Origin: Antedon mediterranea
Taxonomy: Eukaryota; Echinodermata; Crinoidea; Comatulida; Antedonidae
Assembly (NCBI RefSeq): GCF_964355755.1
Contig: NC_092677.1
Span: 4,283,001 to 4,347,000, forward strand
DNA: 64,000 nucleotides
Direction of reading: 5' to 3'
The notes under the pieces were generated by a model. It searched no databases. It was not told where the DNA came from and saw only the letters and a list, made by a program, of their open reading frames with translations. Made by a program: the position numbers and the translations under genes. This document shows, in pieces, positions 33,743 through 46,196 of the stretch (its first letter is position 1; each line of letters opens with the position of its first letter).

Positions 33743-36700
33743 ATGGCAGATTCTGAAAGTATTGCAGCATCTTCTCAGATGGATAATCAAGATGACCCAT
33801 TGAATGAGTATTCGTCGGAAGAAATTGATCGAATGGTAAAGGAATTGCTGTAAGTTATTCATTTTATTCAAATAAATACAACCACCCCACCAGGGCCTAC
33901 CCAACCCATCATGTCATGCCACCCAGGCCTAGTAGAAGTAGGCCTAGGCTAGGCCTACTGTCTAGTGAACGTGAAGGCCTAGTGAGACCCTAGGCTAGTT
34001 AGGTGGTCCTATTATACAGTAGTAGTAGTGGTAGTAGGTAGGCCCCTATTAACTTTTAAATTCCAAACAGGTGGCTACTCTCTGGTGGTATGATTTATTG
34101 CTCTAGGCCTAGCCTAGTAGGCCTAGCTAGCCTAGTAAGTAGGTATCTGGTGGTGTTTAGTAGGACCCTAGCCTAGGGCCTAGCTTTAGGTTTAGCGCCT
34201 GTTCTATACTAGCCTAGGCCTAGTAGTAGTAATAATTTAATATAGGCCTAGCTAGGCCTAGGCCTAGTAGTAGGCCTAGGCCTAATAAATATTCCAATAA
34301 ATAAAATAAAATGAGAATAAATTCATGTTGCTGATAATATCTAGGCCTACAAGTAGTTAGGCCTATGCCCTAGGCCTATTATTAAAGACTCTAGACCTAA
34401 TAATTCAAATTAATTTGCTTTAATATTCTTGTTAATGTCAATGTCATTCATGAATCATACATAGAACTGGAAATGAAGTTATTGAAAATGAGACGCTCAT
34501 GTTCGTTAAATATTTGAAACGAGTTGACCCAAATGTAACCGGAGCACCATTCGCAGTACCGGTACCCAGTCAGTCATCACACGACACACGAGTAATGCGA
34601 AAGCGTTCACGTTCAAAAGGAAGTGGTGTTGATAAACATCTAAAACTGACAGCAGAACAGAAATGTGACATCGCTCAAAGAGAAATTGAAGAACTTCGAG
34701 AAGATATTGCAAAACTGAAAGAGGATTCTGAGAAGAAAATGGATAGTTTTAAGGTATAAACAACATATGGAAAAAAAAGATTAAGTAATCAAATTTGCAG
34801 TTTGAAAGTAGTACGTTTCACTGTCCACTTTTCTTTAATTTTATCACGGCAGGCTATTATAGAAGAAGCAGATCTTAGGTTTTCGGAGTTAAAGAAGTCA
34901 TCATACGAATTTGAAAGAGACATAGTAAAGGGTTCAGTGAATACCAGAATTAACCGAGTGATAGCTGAAAAGGTTACGCGCTATTTTGAAGATAAACAAA
35001 GGGCGCGCGACACATTGATTGAGAAGTTACGACTTAAGAACTCTACTCTGAAAGTCCAGAAGAAAAAACTACATCTGCAACTTAAGCAGGTTAGTATTTA
35101 GTCTTTAGTATTTTAGGTTAGTTCAAGTCTTGTATATCATTATTAATATTAGGGAGCTTAACTTTAACGTTATTTCCCAACTTGCAACGTGCAAGCTCCG
35201 CCCACTTTGTATGCAAATCGATCTGTGTGTGACCATCGCGAAAAAAATAATATATTTTCTCCATGGTGAGACAAAAACTTTAATGTGTGTCGATACTGAC
35301 TTTCTTTTTTTGTTCAAAATAACGACAGAAATCCTCTTTCTTCTTTCTCTCCAAACTATTATGCTGTTGAAAACCCCATACTTTCTTCCAACTACTGCAG
35401 AAGACATTTATTTTTCTTATCTCTTATCCAACTTTTTCACAAAATTAAGTAAGATAATTGTTTTATTTTTCAGAAAGAGGAAATGGGTGAAGTGTTACAC
35501 GAGGTTGATTTCCAGCAGCTAAAGATTGAAAACAGTCAGTATTTGGAAAAAATTGACGAGCGTAACCAAGATTTGCTAAGACTTAAACTAATGTCCGGCA
35601 ACACTCAGCAAGTTCTCAATTCATACAAGGTAACTTGGTTTTCTATTTTATTGTTATTCTTATTCAATACATAAACTTCTTGCAATGCTAATGCATTCAA
35701 ATACCCTAGCATTATAAATGTTATAGTATAGTATACAGCAACTCTGAGAGATAAAGAATTCATGCATATTATAAATGTTACTAGTTTTGGAAGAAAATTT
35801 GACAATAATCACATTAGTAATAACATTTTATGAAACTTGGAACCAATTCATTTTTCTTTAAAACAAAATATCCTACATGTGCATTCTGACATAATTCAAA
35901 TGAAAAAAGGAAAAGTTGGTCACACTTTTCCCAACATGTCTAATCTCAACATCCCCCCCCCCCACACAAATTCCATCTCCATCACTTCCATCCCCTGTCA
36001 CTTACATCCCCACAACTTCCCTCTCCTCCCTCTCATCCAATTCCCCCTGGCCCATATACCCATGTGGTCCTTCGTCAGTATTCATCCAGATCCAGAAGAC
36101 AGAGAAATATATAATTAATTTTTACATTTTTATAAATTTAATTTAAAGAAAAAGCTACAAACGTTGACGCTTGAGTCGGATCGTCTTCATTCTGAAATCA
36201 CTTCCAGGAATGATCTGCTTGGAAAAATCGATACAGAGACGGAAACGGTTGAAGCTGTAAGTTCAATAAGTTGTGTTTTACTTCTCGTTGTTTTATTTCA
36301 GCATAGAACCTAACTTTTAATTACGTTGTCAAAATTCTGTTTTTAAAAAGGAGAGAGCAAAAGCGGAGGAAGTAAATCGTAAACTACGCCAACAACTTGA
36401 TGATTTTAGAGTTCCAGAAGTTGTCGAGTATGTCCAAGAAAAAGCGGACTTGTATGAAATGAACAAAACTGTTAAAAGTTGGGAGAGAAAAGTGGAGATT
36501 GCAGAGGTATTTCATTTTTGGAACTTAAAGCATAGATAAAAAATACAAAAGTAACATGCAAACATTATTGGTAATTGGTACCACTTTGTTACTCTCCCAA
36601 AACAGAACTTCCTTGGTCCCAATTTATAGCAAGGTTGTACATATACACAGCGATAATTATATAATCATCAGAATGGTACAAGTAATTGCCTTCTACATCA

Positions 36701-37353
36701 AAATGTCAATAATTTAAAGATCGATAAAGATCTGAATAAGATAGAAAAACAAAATCCAATAATTGTAACTTTGTACATATTAGTTTTTTTCTTCACATTA
36801 ATACAAAATTGTTTAAAATTCCTTTTGGGTTAATCTAATGGACATTCTATAGACCTTATTATTATATTACCTTGTTTTATCGTTGTTTGTGTGATTTATA
36901 CTGTAGCTAGTTAGGATTAGTACGTTCAATTAAAATATGTTTACATGATCAAAAAAAAAACTTTCATAATATAGAATAATACAGGTTACATTCCAATTTA
37001 ATCAAGTACAATATATACTATAATTTTAGTAGCATCTCTTTGCATCCTTAAATAGTAGCTATAATAAAAAAAAAAGTCGATATGTAATCTAGGATCATAG
37101 TAAAAATATGCATTGTCACCAAAAATGTTTATTATTGACAAATGTGTAAAATGAGGACGACTAGTACTATTTTATTGTTTGAACTTAGAAATGGAAAAAA
37201 AAAATCGATCATTTTAATCAAATTTATTTTCGAAATTCTTTTTCATTATAGATGGCCTTGAGAGCTAACCGAAAGACATGGCAACAATTGAAGGCAGCTA
37301 GTCACCAACAGCAACAGCAACTATGGAACATGGAACCAATCAAAATGTCCTAA
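33743..37353 (+). CDS. CCDC113: CCDC113 / CFAP263 coiled-coil ciliary protein
   Basis: Seven exons keep one frame of 384 aa: 33743-33849, 34465-34753, 34853-35089, 35474-35629, 36149-36256, 36351-36506, 37252-37353 (TAA). All introns are GT-AG. The acidic N-terminus (MADSESIAAS) precedes NETLMFVKYLKRVDP, a basic linker (RKRSRSKGSG) and then almost continuous coiled coil (EELREDIAKLKED, RFSELKKSSYEFERD, KEEMGEVLHEVDFQQLKIEN, IDERNQDLLRLKL), ending in MALRANRKTWQQLK. This matches the DUF4201 CCDC113/CFAP263 family (human about 377 aa), a centriolar-satellite and axonemal factor needed for cilia. Its last exon and part of intron 6 are inside a segmental duplication whose second copy starts at 57598. 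Candidate poly(A) signal AATAAA near 37493. Confidence 0.93.
33890..34400. repeat. AGGCCTAG-rich tract in CCDC113 intron 1
   Basis: About 500 bp built largely from TAGGCCTAG, GGCCTAGC and TAGTAGTAGG words, filling most of intron 1. Confidence 0.7.
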
Positions 37354-38555
37354 GCAAGTAATGTCGTCTGCTGAAGATACAGTTACATCAATTGGTGTTT
37401 ACTCCCTCTTCCAAAATTATTGATTTTTCTTTTACTAAATTATGAATTATATTTGTCAGACAAACATTTATTGTGTATTTAGATAAAGTGTAAATAAACA
37501 AACATGTTGTAATTGAAATGCTGTATTTTGTGTATTTAATATAATATAGACTTCTTTCTATGTATAAAATTACCTTTACTCATTTTGTTCTTTCAATATA
37601 AGTTTTAATATAAACTAGAAAGGCACTTCGAGAGTGCAAACCTCGCCTAGCCTAGGCATATGAAAATGTATGTTTCCATACAGCTATGAAACCATCCTTT
37701 AACATTTTATGTATTTATAACCTTTTGACTAATCTTCCTAACAAATATAGAAAGAAACGAACAAACAAATGCACACACGTGATCGACCACATAACCTCTC
37801 GCCATTTTGGGCGAAGGTAACAACAATTACATACGAGAAACATTAATATCAACTGTTAAAAGGGTAATATCAACAGACCGAACACGTTATTTGATTGGCT
37901 TGGTCATGATCAGCGCGCGGAAGCATGATTAACGGTGAATGTGAATCTACCTATGTGATTGGTCACTTGTGCGTTGCGCGTACTTTAATTCTTGCATATC
38001 ATTATACCGTAGTGTCTACAATCATAATCGCAATATACAATACAAGTACTCGTATAGTATTCGTATTTTATGCGTTGTTGCTGTAAAGTATTTAGTAAAA
38101 CCAGAGATAGAGTATAATTACATTTACATATTGTAAGAAAGTGTGATGAACAATGAATATGTCTTCTAATTAATTGGCAAATGTTAGGCTTAGGAAATTC
38201 TCAAATGATTAGAAATATCGATCGGATTTCGAATAAATATCTTCTTAAATAATGTTACAATAATCTGGAAGACGCTCATTTTAAATTTTTTTGCAGATGA
38301 CAAGCATCGTTCTATCGCAGACTAGTAATTTATTATAAAACATAACAGGTTTCCATTTTTATTTTGCCTTTCCGTTTACGAAAAAAGTATCACGACCTAT
38401 GCGGGAAAAACGAATATTGTCTGTGATATCTATATATTTTCGTAACTTTACGAATTGTACGTCCACGCATTATTAAGAGACAGATAGATGCATTGGTTGA
38501 TACAACTAGGGCCAATTAAGAAACGAAATCAACATTGAAATTGGCCTAAGAAAAT
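37354..38555. other. Intergenic between CCDC113 and channel copy A
   Basis: It holds the CCDC113 3' UTR, a dispersed repeat at 37613-37812 (CTAGAAAGGCACTTCGAGAG ... GCCATTTTGGGCGAAGGTAA, related to 2200-2680) and the promoter of channel copy A. Sequence from about 38210 is shared with the upstream flank of copy B (about 47740), so promoter DNA was part of the older duplication as well. Confidence 0.6.
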
Positions 38556-41500
38556 ATGGCTCAAGAAGAGGACTCTGTACTTGGAATAAGTCGAAAGTTC
38601 GGAGAAAACACTTCTTCACATGGTATACCACGGGTAGTAGCGTCAAAATCGTATTTTGGAAAGATCTTCTGGAGTTGTTTGTATGTTGCTTCTCTAGTGG
38701 CGTTCACTTGGCAGGCCTATGTCCTCATCGATACATACTTCAAGTGGGAAGTTTCTATCAAAGTAAGTCGAATTTAAAAGGTGTATAGTTTAACTTCACT
38801 CAAGGGCTATACATACAAAATCGAGGTTTACACTTTTGTACATTTAAAGCTCTGTCTGCACCATCAATTTTTGTGAAAAAAAAATGTGATGTGCCCATGT
38901 ATAGACACGATGATGTCATATCCCTACCATAGTGGACACATCACATTATTTTTGTTGTCTAAGTAGTTTGATAGTGTAGACAGAGCCCAAGGAACTGCAT
39001 TCATACGGCCCTTTTGTGGTCAATTGAATAATGACCCGATATTCCTTTATAATAGGCCTATAGTACCTTCTACATTTAGGCCTAACATCAAATTCATACA
39101 TTTGCAGGGCTTTAACAGTAACGTTTGACTTATTTCCATTTTTGTAGAACTGAAATAGCAATTCTTTATAAAAGATTAAATCAAATTATTAATTACGCAC
39201 ATTTATATTAGAAAAGAAATGAATTTCTTGAAATATTTCTTGTTTTGATTTTATTCGTTCAGTAATTAATTAATGAAACGGATATTTCTTGCTTTGCTTT
39301 TATTTATTTTTGTCAGTACGTCGTTGAAAACTCAGACGCCAGACCCTTGCAATTTCCCGCCGTTACCTTGTGCAATACAAATCAAGTTCGCCGGTCTGTT
39401 TTGGCGTTACGTCATGAGTATGAGATACTATCGTCCATTGAAAACTACACAAATCATTTACAATATTACGGTAAAACATTTTTTATTAGTATTTTGCGTC
39501 AATGTTTTGTTTTGTCAGCTCTGTCTTTATGGGACCCGATGATGTCATATCAGTATCATCACTTTTTTTTACACAAACTAGTTTGGCCCTGTTCCATTCT
39601 ACCATTAAGGACCTAATAATTGTTTAGTCAGAGCGAATACATCTCTATGGTAAGACTTCTTTTTTTCCCAAACCTAACGCCTTATCTTTGCTTCTCTATC
39701 TGAAAAAAACATCGATGTGTGTATGTAGGCCTAAATATGTATTCACATTTGTTTCTGCAGCTCCGTGTAAGGCTGGAGATTTTCATTGCGACAACAACAA
39801 GTGTGTTAAAGATTACAGGGTGTGCAACGGTATTGATGATTGTGGTGATAAGTCAGATGAACAAGACTGTCTACCTGAAAGTAAGTATTGGAATTGTTAT
39901 CCACCCGTAAAATGATGGAACACACGAGTATTATTGATAATTTATTAATAACACCACCGCCATTGTTTTCTTTCTGTAATGGCGCTAGTTACACTCCGTC
40001 ATGCATGAGTAATATGATGGAACGCACGAGTATTATTGATAATTTAGTAATAATTATCACCACCGCCATTGGCTTTCTGTGATGGCACTAGTTACACTCC
40101 GTTATGTGTGAGTAATGAATGACGTAATACATAAGCAGTAAGATTGTATTCGTAGTCCACGTGACTGCGAATTCCGGTAAATGCGTCTTGATTTTAAAAA
40201 GACAGTGTGTCTAAATAAAGTACGACGAATGCATTTAGCTGAGTATCATTGTTTTGTACTTGTCGTCAGAAAAGAGTATTGACCGACATAATATTTCATT
40301 ACTAATCATTATTATATTTATTTTGCATAAATACATTTTTTTTTGTTATAAAAAGTTCCGTGTCGATCTGGGTACAAGCGGTGTCAAATTGGAGGAGAAT
40401 CCGGTTATTGTATTAGCGAAGACAGATGGTGTGATAGAAATGTAGATTGTTACGACGGAGAAGACGAAGTTTGTACAGCGAATGACAGTGGGTAACATTA
40501 AGTTAAAGAACATTAAATTACCCAACTTCCTTAACATAATTACTCCTTAAAATCAGAATAACAATGGAATATATATGAGGAAGAAGTATAAAATCATTGT
40601 ATTTATCATTTCAAAATGAAATTAATAAAAGTAGTGGTTAATGCCACAAAAAAGAGGAAAAAAACATTTCTTACCGTACGAGGTAATAGTCATAGCCCAA
40701 AGTATGAGTTGGACTAGAATTACTATCAAAATTGAAAAGTTCCCATGCGTTGGATTATGCGAATTCATTATCATGTTTTGCCATCTACGATAAGAGTTCA
40801 TGACATTTACGCGAATATATTCGATTAGTTAAAAGCAAACTTTATGCATTTATTTCAGTTAAGTGCAAGGACGATGAATTTTCATGTAAAAGCGGGGTAG
40901 AGGCGTCTTTTGAAACTGAATTTGTTGAAAAATATGGGAATAAGTATTGCATTAATGCCAAGCTAAAATGTGATGGTATTAGACATTGTGCGAATGATGC
41001 TGACGAAGCAAATTGTCCAGGTGATGTAATAAAATGTTGTCTTGGTAATTTGAGTATGTTCAAAATATCGATATTTATTAATAGCGATAGCGCTTTTGTA
41101 TAAATGCACCAAAACCATAGCCATACAATCTAAACGCTCTACTTTACATTTTTGGTAGGCCTATTAATGTATATGCATCCTCAACATAACCCAGGACCTG
41201 CTTGTATAGGAAGAATGGTTCTTGGGACAGGAGGTGTAAGTGGTAGGCCTAGATAAAATGTCACTGCCAATCTAGTACAAATTGATACTCGTTGTTTTTG
41301 TAGCAGGACAATGTAATGAGAATGAATTTACATGTGGAGATATCATTTGCATCCCGAATGATTATAAGTGCGACGGGTTTTGTGACTGCGCAGACTGCAG
41401 GGACGAGTCTTCAGACATAGTTTGTGTATTTACATGAACGAATGGTAAACAAATCCCAAAAGAGGAAACGTGCGATTATAAAAACCAATGCGGTGATAAC

Positions 41501-44500
41501 AGTGATGAAGAAGGATGTACAGTATTCCCAAGTATAGTTATTTTAATTTTTGTCAAAACATTTAATAACTACGGTGGCTGATTTCCGCCAAAGAAAAAAA
41601 TTATTTTATAATAATACGGCATTACGGGGTAATTAGGGCGTTATAATGCCGTAATTAGGGCGTTATAACGCCCTAAATACGGCGTAAATATATATTTTTT
41701 TGGTAGGCCTATTAATGTATATGCATCCTCAACATAACCCAGGACCTGCTTGTATAGGAAGAATGGTTCTTGGGACAGGAGTTGTAAGTGGTAGGCCTAG
41801 ATAAAATGTCAATCTAGTACAAACTGGACTAAATATATAATCTGTTCACACGTACATGCCCCCCTCTCGGCGCATTCACAGATTTTAGAAAGTCACGTGG
41901 TACATTACTGGCCATCTTTGTGTCCAACTATGCCTGTGTAGTGTATGGAGTCGAGTTATGTGCTTAAAAAATGATAAATAATAAAAAATTCACAGGGTTT
42001 TAAATATCCAATTTAATATCAAAACAATCAACTAATACGTATTTTTATAAACTAATTTTTTTCTTTGGCGGAAATCAGCTTTCAAATAAATTACAAAGTA
42101 TAAAATTAAAGTAACGTCTTTTAAGAAGAATTTTTTTCTCTTTACAGATTGCACTGATGAGTTTAAATTCCAATGTGATAATAAGCAGTGTATTGACAAG
42201 ACTGACCTTTGTAACGATAAAGAAGACTGTTATGATTATAGCGATGAACGTTCATGTAGGTTATTTATAATCTGTTAGCCTGTGTGTCCTAGGACTGTGT
42301 TTAACATGTAAAGACAAAAAATGTTTGTTTCAGTGCTATATACTCTCAACATTATGCTTCATTTAATTTTAGGTAATTGCTCAAGAATTCTTTGTAATAA
42401 CAAGAAATGTGTTAACATTTACGCTGATTGTAACGGATTAGACGAATGCGGCGATGGCTCTGATGAAATGTTCTGTAATGAAACAAGTGAGTCCCTAAAC
42501 GGCCTAATCTAAGTCGGCTCTAAACCAACTCTCCCCGAGTAAATTAAACCCCAATCAGTCAACACCGTTCCCAATAAAGTTACTAACAACTATAAGTCTA
42601 TTCGGCAGTTGTGACAACGTGTTGATAAATGATGCAGATAAGATAGATTTAAGTTAATATGCCTATATTTGTTATTTTATGTAATTAGTATTGTTTTTTT
42701 ATATAGTAATTCATTATCAAGCACACGATCCTTCAAATTGGACAGATGACTGGTATTTCCAATACGCAGACAAATTAGACATAGGTTCTGATACATATGT
42801 GCTTGAGACAGCAGTAAAATTATTTAAGGAATACTTCAAAGATTGGGGATTTGAGCGAGTTTCAGGAGAGTTTCCACCAGACTGGATTAGATTCCTTGTC
42901 TTCAGTAGCACGGCAGACTATAGTGACCTACAGAATGTTCTAAAACTTACCCAAGAAGAATTATCGGAACTAGGACATCAGGCTCACCAGATGATTTTAC
43001 AGTGTACTTATGGTGGTACGAAGTGTGATATTGAAAAGTACGTGAAAATGGTTTGACAGTTTTATTAATGATAACACCTACAGTAGTTTTTGTTAATATA
43101 AAACAAATATAAACAAATCCTCAAATTATTTCTGTTTCTGTTTTTTATTTTCCATCTCTCAATTTAGAATATATAACATATCATTTAAATGGAAAGTATG
43201 ACCAAAATAGCAAAGCAACTACTGTAGATGTCTACAAAAAAAGTGGGAATAGACCGTCCTTACCTGCACACGTTTTTTTTTCATTCAGTTAGGTGTCACA
43301 AATGAATTTAAGCTTATTTGATTTCAGGGATTTTCACTTATTTCAACATGACAAATACGGTAACTGCTACACATTTAACAGTCATAAGAAGGAAAATGCG
43401 ACAAAACACGATGTATCACAACCAGGTGCCGAAAAAGGTAAGTTGGTAACCGATTGTAAGAATCCAAACGAAGATTTGAGAAAGAGCCGAAGTTTTTCAA
43501 AATACAAACTAACATAGCATTATATTCGATTCGTAGTTTGAATCTCTTTTCACCCATTTACTTTTTGGTAATAAAGGTTTAAAGCTAACGCTGTACACAG
43601 AACAACATGAATATGTTAGTATCTTCGGACAAGAGAGTGGCATCAAAGTGTCGGTGCATAATCAGTTTGAAACACCGTTTCCAGAAGAAAATGCCATTAC
43701 CGTCTCACCAGGCAGAGCTACGTCATTAGGCATAAACAAGGTAAACGTCAATGCAATCATTTTTCTTATCATTGAGAGATGTAATGCAATTGATGAAGAA
43801 GCTCTTTGACATGATTTACACTTGCTTTGCTTCGTTGGTTGCAAAGTAACTAGTTCCTTATGTCTTAGGTTTTTGAAAATCAATAGTTCCCTATATCACG
43901 ATCGTTATAATCGAAACGTGTATTTTGAAATGTATACAATGTTTTATTTGCAGCACGAACTGATTCGGAAAGGCCAGCCATATGGTAACTGCACAAGTGA
44001 AAATGCAACCGTGAAGAACTTGATTTACAAGGGAGACACAGTGTACACAGCTACTGTAAATAACAATGATGTCATTCATGTTTATTTTACTCCATGAATT
44101 GATTTAAAAATTGAAAGGTTTCCATGTATTGTCTGTTTGTACATTGCTCTGTATTCAAATTATTCCTAATCAGCAGATCCATGTTAAAAATATAAATATT
44201 ATCATCATTATCATATAATTGCTGTAATGGTAGGTCTACGTCATGATCAATTCTTTCCTATTTAGTATCTATTAACCCAATCATTATTTCATTTTTTATC
44301 TTCTATAGGCTTGCCAAAAATCGTGTTTACAACTAAAGTTACTAGAAGTTTGCGACTGTGTGGACACATTGCGTTATAATGGTTCCCAGCGTTGCCAACT
44401 ACTGGATCTTGAACAAGGCTAGTTTAACCAAATGAACATACAACATTAGCAAACATTGAAGCCACTGCTGGCGCGAAAAAAAAATTCTTTCTTCAATTCT

Positions 44501-46196
44501 TTTCGTAATTTTTATTCAGCCAAAATAAATATTTAACATGTAGGCTATACTACAAAAAGTGATTTTACTGATTAAGCGAAAACTCAAGGGACTATAATTC
44601 GCATATGTGGACAATGAAAATACGAATACACATGTACATAGGCTAAACCAGCCTAGCTTTACCTACAAGATCTATTCACTCATTTTAGAAGTACATTATT
44701 TGTACCTTTAAACTGAGTGAATAGATCTTGTGAGTAAAGCTAAACATTTGTATAGACCTATATCATTGCAACATTATTTCTAAAAGCTCAACATATTCCA
44801 TTAGTACGCATCACAACATTAATATAAGGCGTACAACATACTAGATTCAATTTACCCGTAATTGCAGTGAAATATTATATTTCTAAAGCCTATACTTTTT
44901 TTTTACCAATTAGAACGTTGCCGCCAATTTGTGAATTTTCTTCATTCTCAATATTTAATCAAATGTGATTGTCCAGTTGCTTGTCGGTAAGTTAATGTAT
45001 CTTTCTAAAACTGAAACTAAATTCGCTTCTTGACTGGACTGGTAACATGTATGGTGAATTATTGTGTTAAGTTGTAACAAATTAAACAAAACCATTGTAT
45101 TGGTGGAAAGTCATGGACTATTATGTTGTGACGTCTTCTTGTAGCAAAAGAATAATTTCTATTTTTTTTTGTTTTTAGTGAAATTACATATGAAAAGACC
45201 GTATCACAATCACTTTGGCCTTCTGATAGATATGTGGTAAGTTTGCTGGTACGGTGAAGGAACTGAGAACTCGTGCCAAGGATTTAATAATATAAGATTA
45301 TAACATTATTACGAATGGACTATACCTAATAAACTGATTTCGAAATAAGTTACAATAACATTTTTAATCTTCCAGAAAACTTTGCTTGACAGTATTTACG
45401 TCCTTGAGCCAAGATACAGTGAACATTTATACGATCTCGAAACGGCACAGTAAGTAGCATGTTTAAAAAAGAGGCAATGTTTTCGCGCCAATAGAAAGCG
45501 TCAGCTTATACGCATGCGTAGAGACCGATTTTAAAGATGGAAACATGAATACGCATGACGCTTTCGATTCGTGTGAACAAATTCGCCTAATGGAAATCGG
45601 CTTTACACATTATTAACTGTAATGATCAGATTTGCCAGACGCCTTTTAAAATTAGAGATATTCAGTCTTCAATGTATAAATTGTATTTGTATAATAACTA
45701 TTTTTCTATAATTACTTTTGAAATGTGTGTAAACAGAAGAAATCTTGCTCGTCTGAACGTGTATTATGAGGATCTTTCGTACGTCTCCATATCCGAACTC
45801 CCTGCTTATACAGTAAGTATACACAGACACGTCTAGTTAGTATTACTTTCAAGGACCTTTTGGACGTCAATAATATCACAAAAAAATCGATCAAAAATTC
45901 CGAACCTTTAACTTCAATCATCCTATATGCCTATTCTGTGAAAAATCGTGATTGAGTGAGAAAATTGACCCGGTGATAAAATAATCCGATATTTCAACGT
46001 AATTTACTTTATAACCAATTTTTCTGAATTTCAGTGGCAAAGCCTCTTCGGTGACGTAGGAGGAACTCTAGGGCTGTATATTGGTCTTTCATTGCTAACT
46101 GTTGTCGAATTCTGCGAATTCTTCATTGATATTCTTCTTTATTGTTGTAACAAAATGATGAAGAGGAACAAAGTACAAAGTATACCGGGCATGTAG
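38556..46196 (+). CDS. DEG/ENaC channel with seven LDLa modules, copy A (in-frame stop)
   Basis: Eighteen exons close one 827-codon frame: 38556-38762, 39317-39470, 39761-39880, 40356-40487, 40859-41020, 41307-41531, 42148-42255, 42373-42486, 42707-43037, 43328-43437, 43577-43740, 43954-44055, 44309-44417, 44914-44986, 45179-45236, 45376-45449, 45737-45812, 46035-46196. Order: FGENTSSHG gating motif (HG at 22-23), TM1 about 36-58, FPAVTLCN 82-89, seven LDLa modules about 121-407, finger, YGNCYTFN, AITVSPGRATS, YTATACQKSCLQ thumb, WPSDRY, RLNVYYEDL, TM2 with GLS filter 790-792, short basic tail. It should be a trimeric amiloride-type Na+ channel of the plasma membrane. TGA at 41435-41437 (codon 302) replaces an LDLa cysteine, so the copy is truncated unless that symmetrical exon is skipped. 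The exon 13 donor is GC. Confidence 0.9.
38845..38987. mobile_element. MITE, GTCTACACTATC family, in intron 1 of copy A
   Basis: The ends are AAAGCTCTGTCTGCACCATC and GATAGTGTAGACAGAGC, with the internal TGTGATGTGCCCATGTATAG of the family. The same insertion is present in copy C (59772-59915) but not at the matching place in copy B. Confidence 0.75.
41577..42079. mobile_element. TIR element in intron 6 of copy A carrying host intron sequence
   Basis: Inverted ends of about 36 bp (left GCTGATTTCCGCCAAAGAAA, right its complement with one mismatch) bound a 503-bp element. Inside, 41695-41825 is a near copy of channel intron 5 (41149-41275): TTTTTGGTAGGCCTATTAAT onward. A GGGCGTTATAACGCCC palindrome also lies inside. 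Present in copy C, absent from copy B. Confidence 0.85.

Larger units (their letters stand above)
36675..43074. repeat. Segmental duplication, copy A
   Basis: This stretch is nearly identical to 57598-64000 (offset 20923-20926), covering part of CCDC113 intron 6, its last exon, the intergenic DNA and the first nine exons of channel copy A. Differences are single bases and few-base indels. The true right end cannot be seen because the window stops inside copy C. Confidence 0.95.

Noticed and set aside
35837-36146. Proline/serine-rich ORFs (PPPPHTNS, SLPSPVTYIPT)
   Set aside because: A C-rich pyrimidine tract in CCDC113 intron 4, with no splice or family support.
38946-39161. Minus-strand ORF of 71 codons, repeated at 59873-60088
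   Set aside because: It is present in both A and C because of the recent duplication; it lies in intron 1 and partly in a MITE, with no motif.
39273-39542. ORFs starting MKRIFLALLLFIFVSTS that look like a signal peptide
   Set aside because: The hydrophobic start is the pyrimidine-rich intron end, and the frame is shifted relative to the true exon 2, which reads FPAVTLCNTNQ.
40842-41063. Minus-strand ORF of 73 codons, repeated at 61752-61973
   Set aside because: It is the antisense shadow of LDLa exon 5, conserved only because the sense exon is.
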